This document shows positions 26,697-38,600 of a DNA stretch of 64,000 bases, one piece after another. The notes beneath the pieces were generated by a model. The model saw nothing but the letters and a program-made list of their open reading frames with translations, was not told the origin of the DNA and did not search any database. Numbering within the stretch: position 1 is the first letter of the stretch; the number at the start of each line of letters is the position of its first letter. This DNA is from Pelecanus crispus. Its lineage: Eukaryota; Chordata; Aves; Pelecaniformes; Pelecanidae. Location: assembly GCF_030463565.1 (NCBI RefSeq), contig NC_134643.1:630001-694000 (forward strand). Reading direction: 5' to 3'. A program made the position numbers and the translations under genes.

Positions 26697-29600
26697 ATGG
26701 CGGAGGCTCACCAGGCCGTGGCTTTCCAGTTCACCGTCACCCCCGAGGGCTTGGACTTCCACCTCAGCCGCGAGGCCGTCAAGCAGCTCTACCTCGCCGG
26801 CATCTCCTCCTGGAAGAAGCGCTTGGTCCGCGCCAAGGTGGGCCCGGCCGGGGGCAGCCGGACGGTCGGACACCCCCCACCGCCCCCGTCCCCGCTGTCC
26901 CCGCCGCCCTGACCCCCCCTGTGCCCACAGAACAGCTTCCTGACCGGCGTCTACCCCGCCTCCCCCTCCAGCTGGATGGTGGTCGTGATGGCCACCGCCG
27001 GCTCCTTCTACTGCCAGGTCGACCCCTCCCTGGGGATGATCGCCCGCATCCGCCACTGCCTGCCCGAGAGGTGAGCACGGGCCACTCGGCCAGGGGTCCG
27101 AGCCCCCCAGCCCACGGCCACGGCCCCACCAGCCACATCCCTCAATGGGGACCACCCCACACATCCCCCAGCCCATGGGCATGGCCCCACCAGCCATGTC
27201 CCTCGGTGGGGACCACCCCACACATCCCCCAGCCCATGGGCATGGCCCCACCAGCCATGTCCCTCGGTGGGGACCACCCCACACATCCCCCAACCCATGG
27301 GCATGGCCCCACCAGCCATGTCCCTCGGTGGGGACCACCCCACACATCCCCCAGCCCATGGGCATGGCCCCACCAGCCACGTCCCTCAATGGGGACCACC
27401 CCACACATCCCCCAGCCCATGGGCACGGCCCCACCAGCCACGTCCCTCAATGGGGACCACCCCACACATCCCCCAACCCATGGGCACGACCCCACCAGCC
27501 ACGTCCCTCAATGGGGACCACCCCACACATCCCCCAACCCATGGGCACGACCCCACCAGCCACGTCCCTCAATGGGGACCACCCCACACATCCCCCAGCC
27601 CATGGGCACGGCCCCGCCAGCCACGTCCCTCAATGGGGACCACCCCACACATCCCCCAACCCATGGGCACGACCCCACCAGCCACGTCCCTCAATGGGGA
27701 CCACCCCACACATCCCCCAACCCATGGGCACAGCCCCACCAGCCACGTCCCTCAATGGGGACCACCCCACACATCCCCCAACCCATGGGCACGACCCCAC
27801 CAGCCACGTCCCTCGGTGGGGACCACCCCACACATCCCCCAGCCCATGGGCATGGCCCCACCAGCCATGTCCCTCCATGGGGACCACCCCACGCATCCCC
27901 CAACCCATGGGCACGGCCCCACCTGCCCTGTCTCCCAGGGGCACCCACCCCCCATGTCCCCAGCCCCACTGGCGTGGCCATGGGGGCCTGCAGCCCCCCC
28001 CAGGGGATCCCACCCCACGCATCCCCGCCCCATGGGCACAGCCCCACGCGGGGACCTGCCCCAGGGGGTCCCACTACGTGTCCCTGGCCCCGCGGGCCCC
28101 GGGTGGGGACGGCCCCATGGGGGTCCTGCCCCCCATGTCCCTGAGCCGCTCATGTCCCCCCTCGCCCCCTCTGCCCCGCAGCCGCCTCCTGAGCTACGAG
28201 AGCCGGACGATGGTGAGTGCCGCGCTCTTCTCCACTGGCGTTTGGCTCTCCGCCGTCCTGCTCTTCCGGCAGGCGCTGAAGCTGCTCCTCTCCTACCACG
28301 GCTGGATGTTCGAGCCCCACGGCAAGATGAGCCGCAGCACCAGGATCTGGGTGGTGAGTGGCAGCTGCAGCCGGCACCGGCACCGGCACCGGCACCGGCA
28401 CCGGCACCGGCGTGGCAGGCCAGGGCAAGCAGGGTGCTGCCGGCGTGGGTGCCGGCGTGTGCTGCGGCGTGGGGTGCAGAGTGCACGCGTGCATGCGTGT
28501 GTGTGCGTGTGCACTGCGTGTGCGTGTGCAGCACGGTGGGTGCCGGGGAGCTGGCAGCTGCTGCTGGTGGGGACAAGCTGAGCCTGCTCCGTGGCACAGA
28601 GACGGCGGAGCCGCAGGAACCGGGGAGCGAGGCTGGGAGCTGCCCCGTGCGGCTCTGCCCAGGGTGGGCACGGGCCGGAGCAGCTGTGCAGGCCGGGGCG
28701 TCGGGGGCAGCGGGCAGGGCTGGGGCCTGGCTGCGGTGCAGGAGCAGCGTGCAGGGCTGGGACAGAGCAGCGTGCATTGCTGGGACCCGGCTGCGGTGCA
28801 GGAGCGGCGTGCATTGCTGGGACCCGGCTGCGGTGCAGGAGCGGCGTGCAGGGCTGGGACAGAGCAGCGTGCATTGCTGGGACCTGGCTGCAGTGCAGTA
28901 GCAGCATGCAGGGCTGGGACCCAGCTGCGGTGCAGGAGTGGCATGCATTGCTGGGACCCGGCTGCGGTGCAGGAGCGGCGTGCAGGGCTGGGACAGAGCA
29001 GTGTGCATTGCTGGGACCTGGCTGCAGTGCATGGCTGGGACCAGCCATGGTGCAGGGGAGCAGGCAGGGCTGGGACGGAGCAGGGTGCAGGGCTGGGACA
29101 GGGTGAGCATGCGGGGCTGGGGCCCAGCTGCAGTTTAGGGTGAGCATGTGGGGCAGGGACAGAGCAGCATGCAGGCATGGGAGCAGCGTGCGGGGACGGG
29201 GACAGGAGCAGGGTGTGGGGAGAGGAGCAGGGTGCAGGGCAGGGACAGAACAGGGTGCAGGGCAGGGACAGGAGCAGGGTGTGGGGACAGAGCAGGGTGC
29301 GGGGCAGGGACAGAGCAGGGTGCAGGGACAGGAGCAGGGTGCGGGGCAGGGACAGGAGCAGCGTGCGGGGACAGGAGCAGCGTGCAGGGACAGGAGCAGG
29401 GTGCGGGGACAGGAGCAGCGTGCAGGGACAGGGACAGGAGCAGCGTCACCCGTCTGTGGCGCAGGGCTGGGCCCGGCTGCGGTGCAGCCGGCACGTGCAG
29501 GGCTCCCGGTGCCGGCAGCGGGAGCTGGCGCGTGGGCGACGCGTGGCCGTGCCGCGGCTCTGCCCCATCCCCTCCATCCCCTCCATCCCCGGCAGGCGCT

Positions 29601-32600
29601 GATGAAGGTGCTGTCTGTCCGCAAGCCGCTGCTCTACAGCTTCCAGACCTCTCTGCCCAAGCTCCCCGTGCCCTCCGTGGAGGCCACCGTCACCCGGGTA
29701 AGGGGCTGGGGGGGATGGGGCAACGGGGGGGGGTCCGGCCGCGGCGGGGTTGGGGGTGACGCCAAGCCCCCTCCCTGCAGTACCTGGAGTCGGTGCACCC
29801 GCTCATGGATGATGAGAAGTACGGCAAGATGGAGGCTCTGGCCAAGGAGTTCAAGGAGAAGACGGCGCCGCGGCTGCAGAAGTACCTGATCCTCAAGTCC
29901 TGGTGGACAACCAACTACGTGAGTACCCGCGGCTCCTCCGGCGCGGAGCGGGGACCATGGTGACCCCAACCCAAGCCCTCTGTCCTGCTGCCCCCGTGTG
30001 CCGCACCTGGAATGCTGTGCCCAGTTTTGGGCCCCTCAGCACAAGGAGGACATTGGGGTGCTGGAGCGTGTCCAGAGAAGGGCAGCGGAGCTGGGGCAGG
30101 GTCTGGAGCACAGGGCTGGTGGGGAGCGGCTGAGGGAGCTGGGGGTGTTCAGCCTGGAGAAGAGGAGGCTGAGGGGAGACCTGATCGCTCTGCAGCTCCT
30201 GGCAGGAGGGGGCAGGGAGGGGGGTCGGGCTCTTCTCCCAAGGAACAGCGATGGGACGAGAGGGAATGGGCTCAAGCTGCGCCAGGGGAGGTTTAGGTTG
30301 GAAATTGGGAGAAATTTCTTCATGGCAAGAGTGGCCAAGCACTGGACCAGGCTGCCCAGAGAGGTGGGGGAGTCCCCAGCCCTGGAGGGGTTCAAAACAC
30401 GGGCAGAGGTGGCACTGGGGGCCATGGTTTAGTGGGCATGGGGGTGTTGGGGTGACGGCTGGGCTGATGATCTTAGAGATCCTTCCCAACCTCAGTGATT
30501 CCCAGTTTTACTGTCATTATAAATAATGCAGCCCCCAAGGCAGGCAAGATGAAATGATGACTCTGCCCTTGATGGGTTTGGTGGTGGCCTTGGCAGTGTT
30601 GGGTCAATGGTTGGGCTGGGGGATCTTGAAGGGCTTTTCCAGCCTCAACGATTCCATGATTCCATGATCATGGGGAGGGGGGATCTGGGTCCTCCTGGGT
30701 GCCCCAGCCAGGCGGTTTGGGGCAGGGGGTCCCGCGCCCCATCCCCATCCCCGTCCCCGCAGGTCAGCGACTGGTGGGAGCAGTACGTCTACCTGAGCAG
30801 CCGCAGCCCGCTCATGGTCAACAGCAACTACTACGCCATGGTAAGGGGCGGGGGGAGCGACCGCCGGCACCGCCGCTGCCCCCCGCTGCCCCCCGCTGCC
30901 CCCCGCTGCCCCCCGGCATCGTCCCCAGCCCCGTCCCTCGTCCCCAGGATTTCCTCTACGTGACCCCCAGCCGCGTCCAGGCCGCCCGGGGCGGGTAACG
31001 TGGTGCACGCCATGCTGCTGTACCGCCGCAAGCTGGACCGCGGGGAGATCCCCCCCGTGAGCACCCGCCCGGGGGGCCGGGGGGCTTGGGGAGGGCAGGG
31101 GAGGCTGTGGGGCAGGGGTGGGGTGGGGGAGAGTCACCGTGGGGCTGGCACAAGGAGGGCAGGGGAGGCTGTGGGGCAGGGGTAGGGTGGGGGGGAGTCG
31201 CCGTGGGGCTGGCACAGGGCCCCTGGGGCTGCTGGGGGGGCTGAGGGGGGCCGGGATTGGGGGACTTGGGGTGGGGGTGCAGGGGCTGGGGGGCGCAGGG
31301 TTGGGGGCTGCAGGGTTGGGGGGTGCAGGGGCGTGCAGGGTTGGGGGGTGCAGGGGTGGAGGTGGGGGTGCAGGGGCTGGGGGGTGCAGGGTTGGGGGGT
31401 GCAGGGTTGGGGATGCAGGGGCTGGGGGGTGCAGGGGTTGGGGGTGCAGGGGTTGGGGGTGCAGATGTGGAGGTGGGGGGTGCAGGGCTGGGGGGTGCAG
31501 GGCTGGGGGGTGCAGGGTTGGGGGGTGCAGGCGCTGTGCCCCCCCTGACCGCAGCCCCGCAGATGATGGCGCTGGGCATCGTGCCCATGTGCTCCTCCCA
31601 GTCGGAGCGGATGTTCAACACCACCCGCATCCCCGGCAAGGAGACCGGTACGGGGGGGGGAGCCCCCCACCCCCTGCGCGGGGGCTGTCCCGGGCGGGCT
31701 CCCGGGGCCGCGGGGCGGCCGTGACGCCCCTGGCTGTGTCCCCCCAGACACACTGCTGCACCTGGTTGACAGCAAGCACTTGGCCGTCTACCACAAAGGC
31801 CGCTTCTACAAGGTCTGGCTCTACTACGGGGGGCAGCTGCTGCGGCCCCCCGACCTGGAGCTGCAGTTCCAGCGCATCCTGGACGACCCCTCGCCCCCCC
31901 AGCCCGGCGAGGAGCGGCTGGCGGCGCTCACCGCTGGCGAGAGGTGCGGCGCGGGTGCTGGGCGTGCTGGGTGGGCTGCGGGTGCTGGGCGTGCTGGGTG
32001 GGCTGCGGGTGCTGGGTGCACTGGGTGGGCTGTGGGTGCTGGGTGCGCTGGGTGGGCTGCGGGTGCTGGGTGGGCTGCGGGTGCTGGGTGGGCTGCGGGT
32101 GCTGGGCGCGCTGGGTGGGCTGCGGGTGCTGGGTGGGCTGCGGGTGCTGGGTGGGCTGCGGGTGCTGGGTGCGCTGGGTGGGCTGCGGGTGCTGGGCGCG
32201 CCGGGCGGGCTGCGGGTGCTGCATGCGCTGGGCGGGCTGCGGGTGCTGGGCGCGCTGGGCGGGCTGCGGGTGCTGGGCGCGCTGGGCGGGCTGCGGGTGC
32301 TGGGCATGCTGGGCAGGCTGCGGGTGCTGGGTGGGCTGCGGGTGCTGGGCACGCCGGGCGGGCTGCGGGTGCTGGGCGCGCCGGGCGGGCTGCGGGTGCT
32401 GGGTGCACTGGGCGGGCTGTGGGTGCTGGGCACACTGGGTGGGCTGCGGGTGCTGGGTGCGCCGGGCGGGCTGTGGGTGCTGGGTGGGCTGTGGGTGCTG
32501 GGCGCACTGGTTGGGCTGCGGGTGCTGGGCGTGCCGGGCGGGCTGTGGGTGCTGGGCGCGCTGGGTGGGCTGCAGGTGCTGGGCGCACCGGGCGGGCTGC

Positions 32601-35600
32601 AGGTGCTGGGTGCGCTGCGTGGGGCGGTGGGAGCAGGGACGGGGCAGGGAGGGGGTGCTGCAGGTGGGGACCCTGGGGTCACTCGTGGGTGGGGGGCTGT
32701 GGCGTGGGGGCGGTGGGCTCGGGGGTCTCTGTGGTATGGGGGGCATCACCAGACCTGTACCCTCGTGGCTCCTGGTGCTGGACCCTGGGGTCACCCATGG
32801 GTGGGGGGCTGCGGTGTGGGTCGGGCGGTGGGCTCGGGGGGCAGAGCAGGCAGATGGGGGCATCGCCAGCCCCCCAGCCCCCCATGCCCTCACCCTGCGG
32901 TGCCGTCAGGGTGCCCTGGGCCGAGGCTCGGGCCCGCTTCTTCAGCCAGGGGAAGAACAAGGCGTCGCTGGACGCCATCGAGCGGGCGGCCTTCTTCCTG
33001 ACGCTGGATGAGGAGGAGCACGGCTACAGCCCGGGCCGGGAGGGCTGCATGGACGCCTACGCCAAGTCCCTGCTGCACGGGCAGTGCTACGACCGGTGGG
33101 CACCCCCCCGGCACCCCCCAACCCAGCCCCCCGCCCCACGGCGCCCGCCCTGCCCTCACCCCCCGCTCCCCACAGCTGGTTCGACAAGTCCTTCACGCTG
33201 GTGGTCTACAAGAACGGGAAGGTGGGGGCCAACGCCGAGCACTCCTGGGCTGACGCGCCCATCATCGGGCACCTCTGGGAGGTAACAGGGCACCCCCAGT
33301 TGGGCACTCCCATGGGGCACCCCCAGTTGGGCACCCCAGTTGGGCACCCAGGGGCTGGGGACCCCCAGTTGGGTACCCCTGGAGATGGGCACCCCAAGGT
33401 TGGGCACCCCCGTAGGGCACCCCCAGTTGGGCACCCCCAGACTGGGCACCGCAATTGGGCACCCCAGGGAAGAGGACCCCCAGTTGGGCACCCCCAGTTG
33501 GGCACTCCCATGGGGCACCCCCAGTTGGGCACTCCCAAGGGTGGGCACCCCAGTTGGGCACCCAGGGGCTGGGGACCCCAAGTTGGGCACCCCAAGGTTG
33601 GGCACCCCCAGTTGGGCACCCCAATTGGGCACCCAGGGGCTGGGGACCCCCAGTTGGGTACCCCCGGAGATGGGCACCCCAAGGTTGGGCACCCCTATGG
33701 GGCACCCCCAGCTGGGCACTCCCATGGGGCACCCCCAGTTGGGCACCCCCAAGGGTGGGCACCCCAATTGGGCACCCAGGGGCTGGGGACCCCCAGTTGG
33801 GCACCCACAGAGATGGGCACCCCCATGGGGCACCCCCAGGGCTGGGTACCCCAGGGTTGGGCACCCACAAGGGGTACCCCCAGTTGGGCACCCCACTTGG
33901 GCACCCCAGGGCAGAGGACCCCCAGTTGGGCACCCCCAGGCTGGGTACCCCCATGGGACACCCCATGGGGCTCCCCAAGGATGGGACCCCCCCCATTGGG
34001 TACCCCCAGTTGGGCACCCAGGGGCTGGGGACCCCCAGTTGGGCACCCCCAGAGATGGGCACCCCCATGGGGCACCCCCAGGGTTGGGCACCCCCATGGG
34101 CCCCCCAAGCTGGGCACCCCTTTCCTGGGGGAGGGGGTTGTGGGGGGCTGCCCTGGGGGGAGCTGGGGTGAGTGGGGCTGTGGGGGGGGGTGGATTGGGG
34201 GGAACAGGGCGATGTGGGGGGCCGGGGGGCCGTGCCCCACGCTCAGGGCCGCCTCCCCCCCCCCAGTTCACGCTGGCGACCGACAAATTCCAGCTGGGCT
34301 ACACGGAGGGGGGGCACTGCCGAGGGGACCCCGACACCCGGCTGGCCCCCCCCCAGCGCCTGCAGTGGGACATCCCCCAGGAGGTGGGTCCGACCCCCAG
34401 GTGCCCCCGCCCTGGCCCTGCAGGCAGGATTTCAGGGGCCCCCTGCGCCCCACGGCAGGGGGGTGGGGTCTGCACCCCTGCCACCCCCTGCGCCCCATGG
34501 CATCAGGGTGGGCTCTCTGTGCCCCACAGCACTGGGGTGGGCTCTCTGTGCCCCACGGCATGGGGGTGGGCTCTGCACCCCTGCCACCCCCTGTGCCCCA
34601 TGGCATTGGGGTGGGCTCTCTGCACCCCACAGCATTGGGGTGGGCCCTCTGTGCCCCACAGCATGGGGGTGGGCTCTGCACCCCATGGCATTGGGGTGGT
34701 CTCTCTGCACCCCACAGCATGGGGGTGGGCTCTGCACCCCAGCCACCTCCTGCACCCCAATTGCATTGGGGTGGGCTCTGTGCACCCCACGGCATTGGGG
34801 TGGGCTCTCTGCACCCCACAGCATGGGGGTGGGCCCTCTGCACCCTGGTCACCCCCTGCACCCCATGGCATGGGGGTGGGCTCTCTGCGCCCCACGGCAT
34901 GGGGGTGGGCTCTGTGCCCCATGACATCAGGGTGGGCTCTCTGCGCCCCATGGCATGGGGGTGGGCTTTGCACCCCTGCCACCCCCTGTGCCCCATGGCA
35001 TTGGGGTGGGCTCTCTGCACCCCACAGCATTGGGGTGGGCCCTCTGTGCCCCACAGCATGGGGGTGGGCTCTGCACCCCATGGCATTGGGGTGGTCTCTC
35101 TGCACCCCACAGCATGCACCCCATGGCATGGGGGTGGGCTCTGCACCCCAGCCACCTCCTGCACCCCAATTGCATTGGGGTGGGCTCTGTGCACCCCACA
35201 GCATGGGGGTGGGCCCTCTGCACCCTGGTCACCCCCTGCACCCCATGGCATGGGGGTGGGCTCTCTGCGCCCCACGGCATGGGGGTGGGCTTTGCACCCC
35301 TGCCACCCCCTGTGCCCCATGGCATTGGGGTGGGCTCTCTGCACCCCACAGCATTGGGGTGGGCCCTCTGTGCCCCACAGCATGGGGGTGGGCTCTGTGC
35401 ACCCCACGGCATTGGGGTGGGCTCTCTGCACCCCACAGCATGGGGGTGGGCCCTCTGCACCCTGGTCACCCCCTGCACCCCATGGCATGGGGGTGGGCTC
35501 TCTGTGCCCCACGGCATGGGGGTGGGCTCTGCACCCCTGCCACCCCCTGTGCCCCATGGCATTGGGGTGGGCTCTCTGCACCCCACAGCATTGGGGTGGG

Positions 35601-38600
35601 CCCTCTGTGCCCCACAGCATGGGGGTGGGCTCTGCACCCCATGGCATTGGGGTGGGCTCTCTGCACCCCACAGCATGGGGGTGGGCTCTGCACCCCAGCC
35701 ACCTCCTGCACCCCAATTGCATTGGGGTGGGCTCTGTGCACCCCACGGCATTGGGGTGGGCTCTCTGCACCCCACAGCATGGGGGTGGGCCCTCTGCACC
35801 CTGGTCACCCCCTGCACCCCATGGCATGGGGGTGGGCTCTCTGCGCCCCACGGCATGGGGGTGGGCTCTGTGCCCCATGACATCAGGGTGGGCTCTCTGC
35901 ACCCCACAGCATGGGGGTGGGCTCTCTGCGCCCCACAACATGGGGCTGGGCTCTGCACCCCACGGCATGGGGCTGGGCTCTGTGCCCCATGACATCAGGG
36001 TGGGCTCTCTGCGCCCCACGGCATCGGTTACGGGGTGCCGAGCCGCTGGCGCCCCCCATGCCGGGCGCCGCGGGCCGGTGCCGTGGGCCCTGTCCGCCAC
36101 GGCTGCGCCTCCTGCAGTGCTGCGCCGCCATCGAGGGCTCGTACCGCCTGGCCAAGGCGCTGGCCGACGACGTCGACTTCTGCTGCTTCCAGTTCTCCGC
36201 CTTCGGCAAGGGGCTGATCAAGCGGTGCCGCACCAGCCCCGACGCCTTCGTCCAGATCTCCCTGCAGCTCGCCCACTTCCGCGTGAGCTGCCCCGCGCGG
36301 CGGCAGCCGGGGAGGGGAGGCGAGGGGATGGGATGGGATTGGGTTGGGATGGCATGGGAATGGCAATGGGGATGGGATGGGATGGGATGGGGATCGGGAT
36401 TGGGTTGGGATGGCATGGGAATGGCAATGGGGATGGGGATGGGATGGGATGGGGATTGGGATTGGGATTGGGATTGGGTTAGGATGGCATGGGAATGGCA
36501 ATGGCGATGGGGATGGGATGGGAGGGGATGGGATGGGAGGGGATGGGATGGGGATTGGGATGGGATGGGAACAGTGATGGGATGGGATGGGAGGGGATGG
36601 GAATTGGGATGGGGACAGGGATGGGATGGGATGGGATGGGGTGGGGACAAGGATGGGGATTGGGAGGGAATGGGGATGGGGACAGGCATGGGATGGGATG
36701 GGATGGGGATGGGGATAGGCATGGCAACAGGGATGCAGATGGGATGGGATAGGGATGGGGATGGGATGGGATAGGATGGGGATGAGGATGGGGATTGGGA
36801 GGGGACAGGATGGGGACAGGGATGGGTTGGGACAGGGATGGGGATGGGGATTGGGATAGGGACAGGGATGGGATGGGATGGACATTGGGATGGGATTGGG
36901 ATGGGATGGGGATGGGCATGGTGACAGGGATGCAGATGGGATGGGATAGGGATGGGGATGGGATGAGGACAGGGATGGGGATGGGATGGGATGGGATGGG
37001 ATGGGATTGGGATGAGACGGGGACAGAGATGGCCATGGGGATGGGGATTGGGAGGGGATGGGGATGGGCATGGTGACAGGGATGCAGATGGGATGGGATA
37101 GGGATGGGGATGAGACAAGGACGGGGATGAGACGGGGATGGGATGAGACGGGGATGGGATGAGACGGGGATGGGATGGGATGGGGATGGGATGGGATGGG
37201 GACAGGGCCGGGCCAGCATCCCCCCGGCACGCCCGGGCCTGACCCGGCCTCTCCGCAGGACAAGGGCTGCTTCTGCCTCACCTACGAGGCCTCCATGACG
37301 CGGCTCTTCCGCGAGGGCCGGACGGAAACCGTCAGGTCCTGCACCGCCGAGTCCACCGCCTTCGTGCGCAGCATGGCGGACGCCCGGCAGAGCGTGAGCA
37401 ACGCCCCAGGGCGCGCTCGGGGCTGGCCCTGCACGTTCTCAGCCCGCTCCTCCCCTCCTCCCTCCGGGGGTCCCAGCCCCTGGGGGGGTCCCCAGCCCTC
37501 ACGCAGGTCCCCATCGGCACTACATGAGGTTCCCATTGGCACTACGTGAGGTGCCCATCACTACGTGAGGTCCCCATTGTCACTACATGAGGTCCCCATC
37601 CCCCACGCAGATCCTCATCATCGTTACATGAGGTCCCCATCATTACGTGAGGTCCCCATCGCTACGTGAGGTCCCCATTGTGAGGTCCCCATCGTCACTA
37701 CGTGAGGTCTCCGTCCCTCACGCAGGTCCCTATCTTCACTACGTGAGGTCCCCATCACTGTGTGAGGTCCCCATTGTCACCACGTGAGGTCCCCATCGTC
37801 ACTATGTGAGGTCCCTGCCCTTCACACACATCCTCTTCACTACGTGAGGTCCCCATTGTCACTGCTTCAGGTCCCCATCCCTCACGTAGGTCCCCATCGT
37901 CACTACACGAGGTTCCCATTGTCACTACGTGAGGTCCCCATCCCTCACACAGGTCCCTGTCACTACATGAGGTCCCCATCACTACGTGAGGTCCCCATTG
38001 TCACTACGTGGGGTCCCCGTCCCTCACGCAGATCCTCATCATCGTTACATGAGGTCCCCATCCCTCACACAGGTCCCCATCATCACTATGTGAGGTTCCT
38101 GTCCCTCACGCACATCCCGGTCACTATGTGAGGTCCCCGTCACTACATGAGGTCTCCATTCCTCACGCAAATCCCTATCTTCACTACATGAGGTCCCCAT
38201 CACTGCGTGAGGTCCCCGTCCCTTACACACATCCTCATCTCTATGTGAGGTCCCCGTTGTCACTACGTGAGGTCCCCATCCCTCATGCAGGTCCCCATCA
38301 TCACTACGTGAGGTCCCTGTCCCTCACACACATTCCCGTCACTACATGAGGTCCCCATCATCACTACGTGAGGTCCCTGTCCCTCACACACATCCCCGTC
38401 ACTACATGAGGTCCCCATCATCACTACGTGAGGTCCCCATCACTGTGTGAGGTCCCCGTCCCTCACGCAGATCCTCATCATCATTACATGAGGTCCCCAT
38501 CACTACATGAGGTCCCTGTCCTTCACGCACATCCCCGTCACTACGTGAGGTCCCCATTGTCGGCACATGAGGTCCCCATCATTACGTGAGGTCTCCATCC

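Noticed and set aside
33084-36482. Open frame of more than 1,100 residues
   Set aside because: It fuses CPT1B exons with the satellites of the introns between them. True splice sites explain the coding parts.
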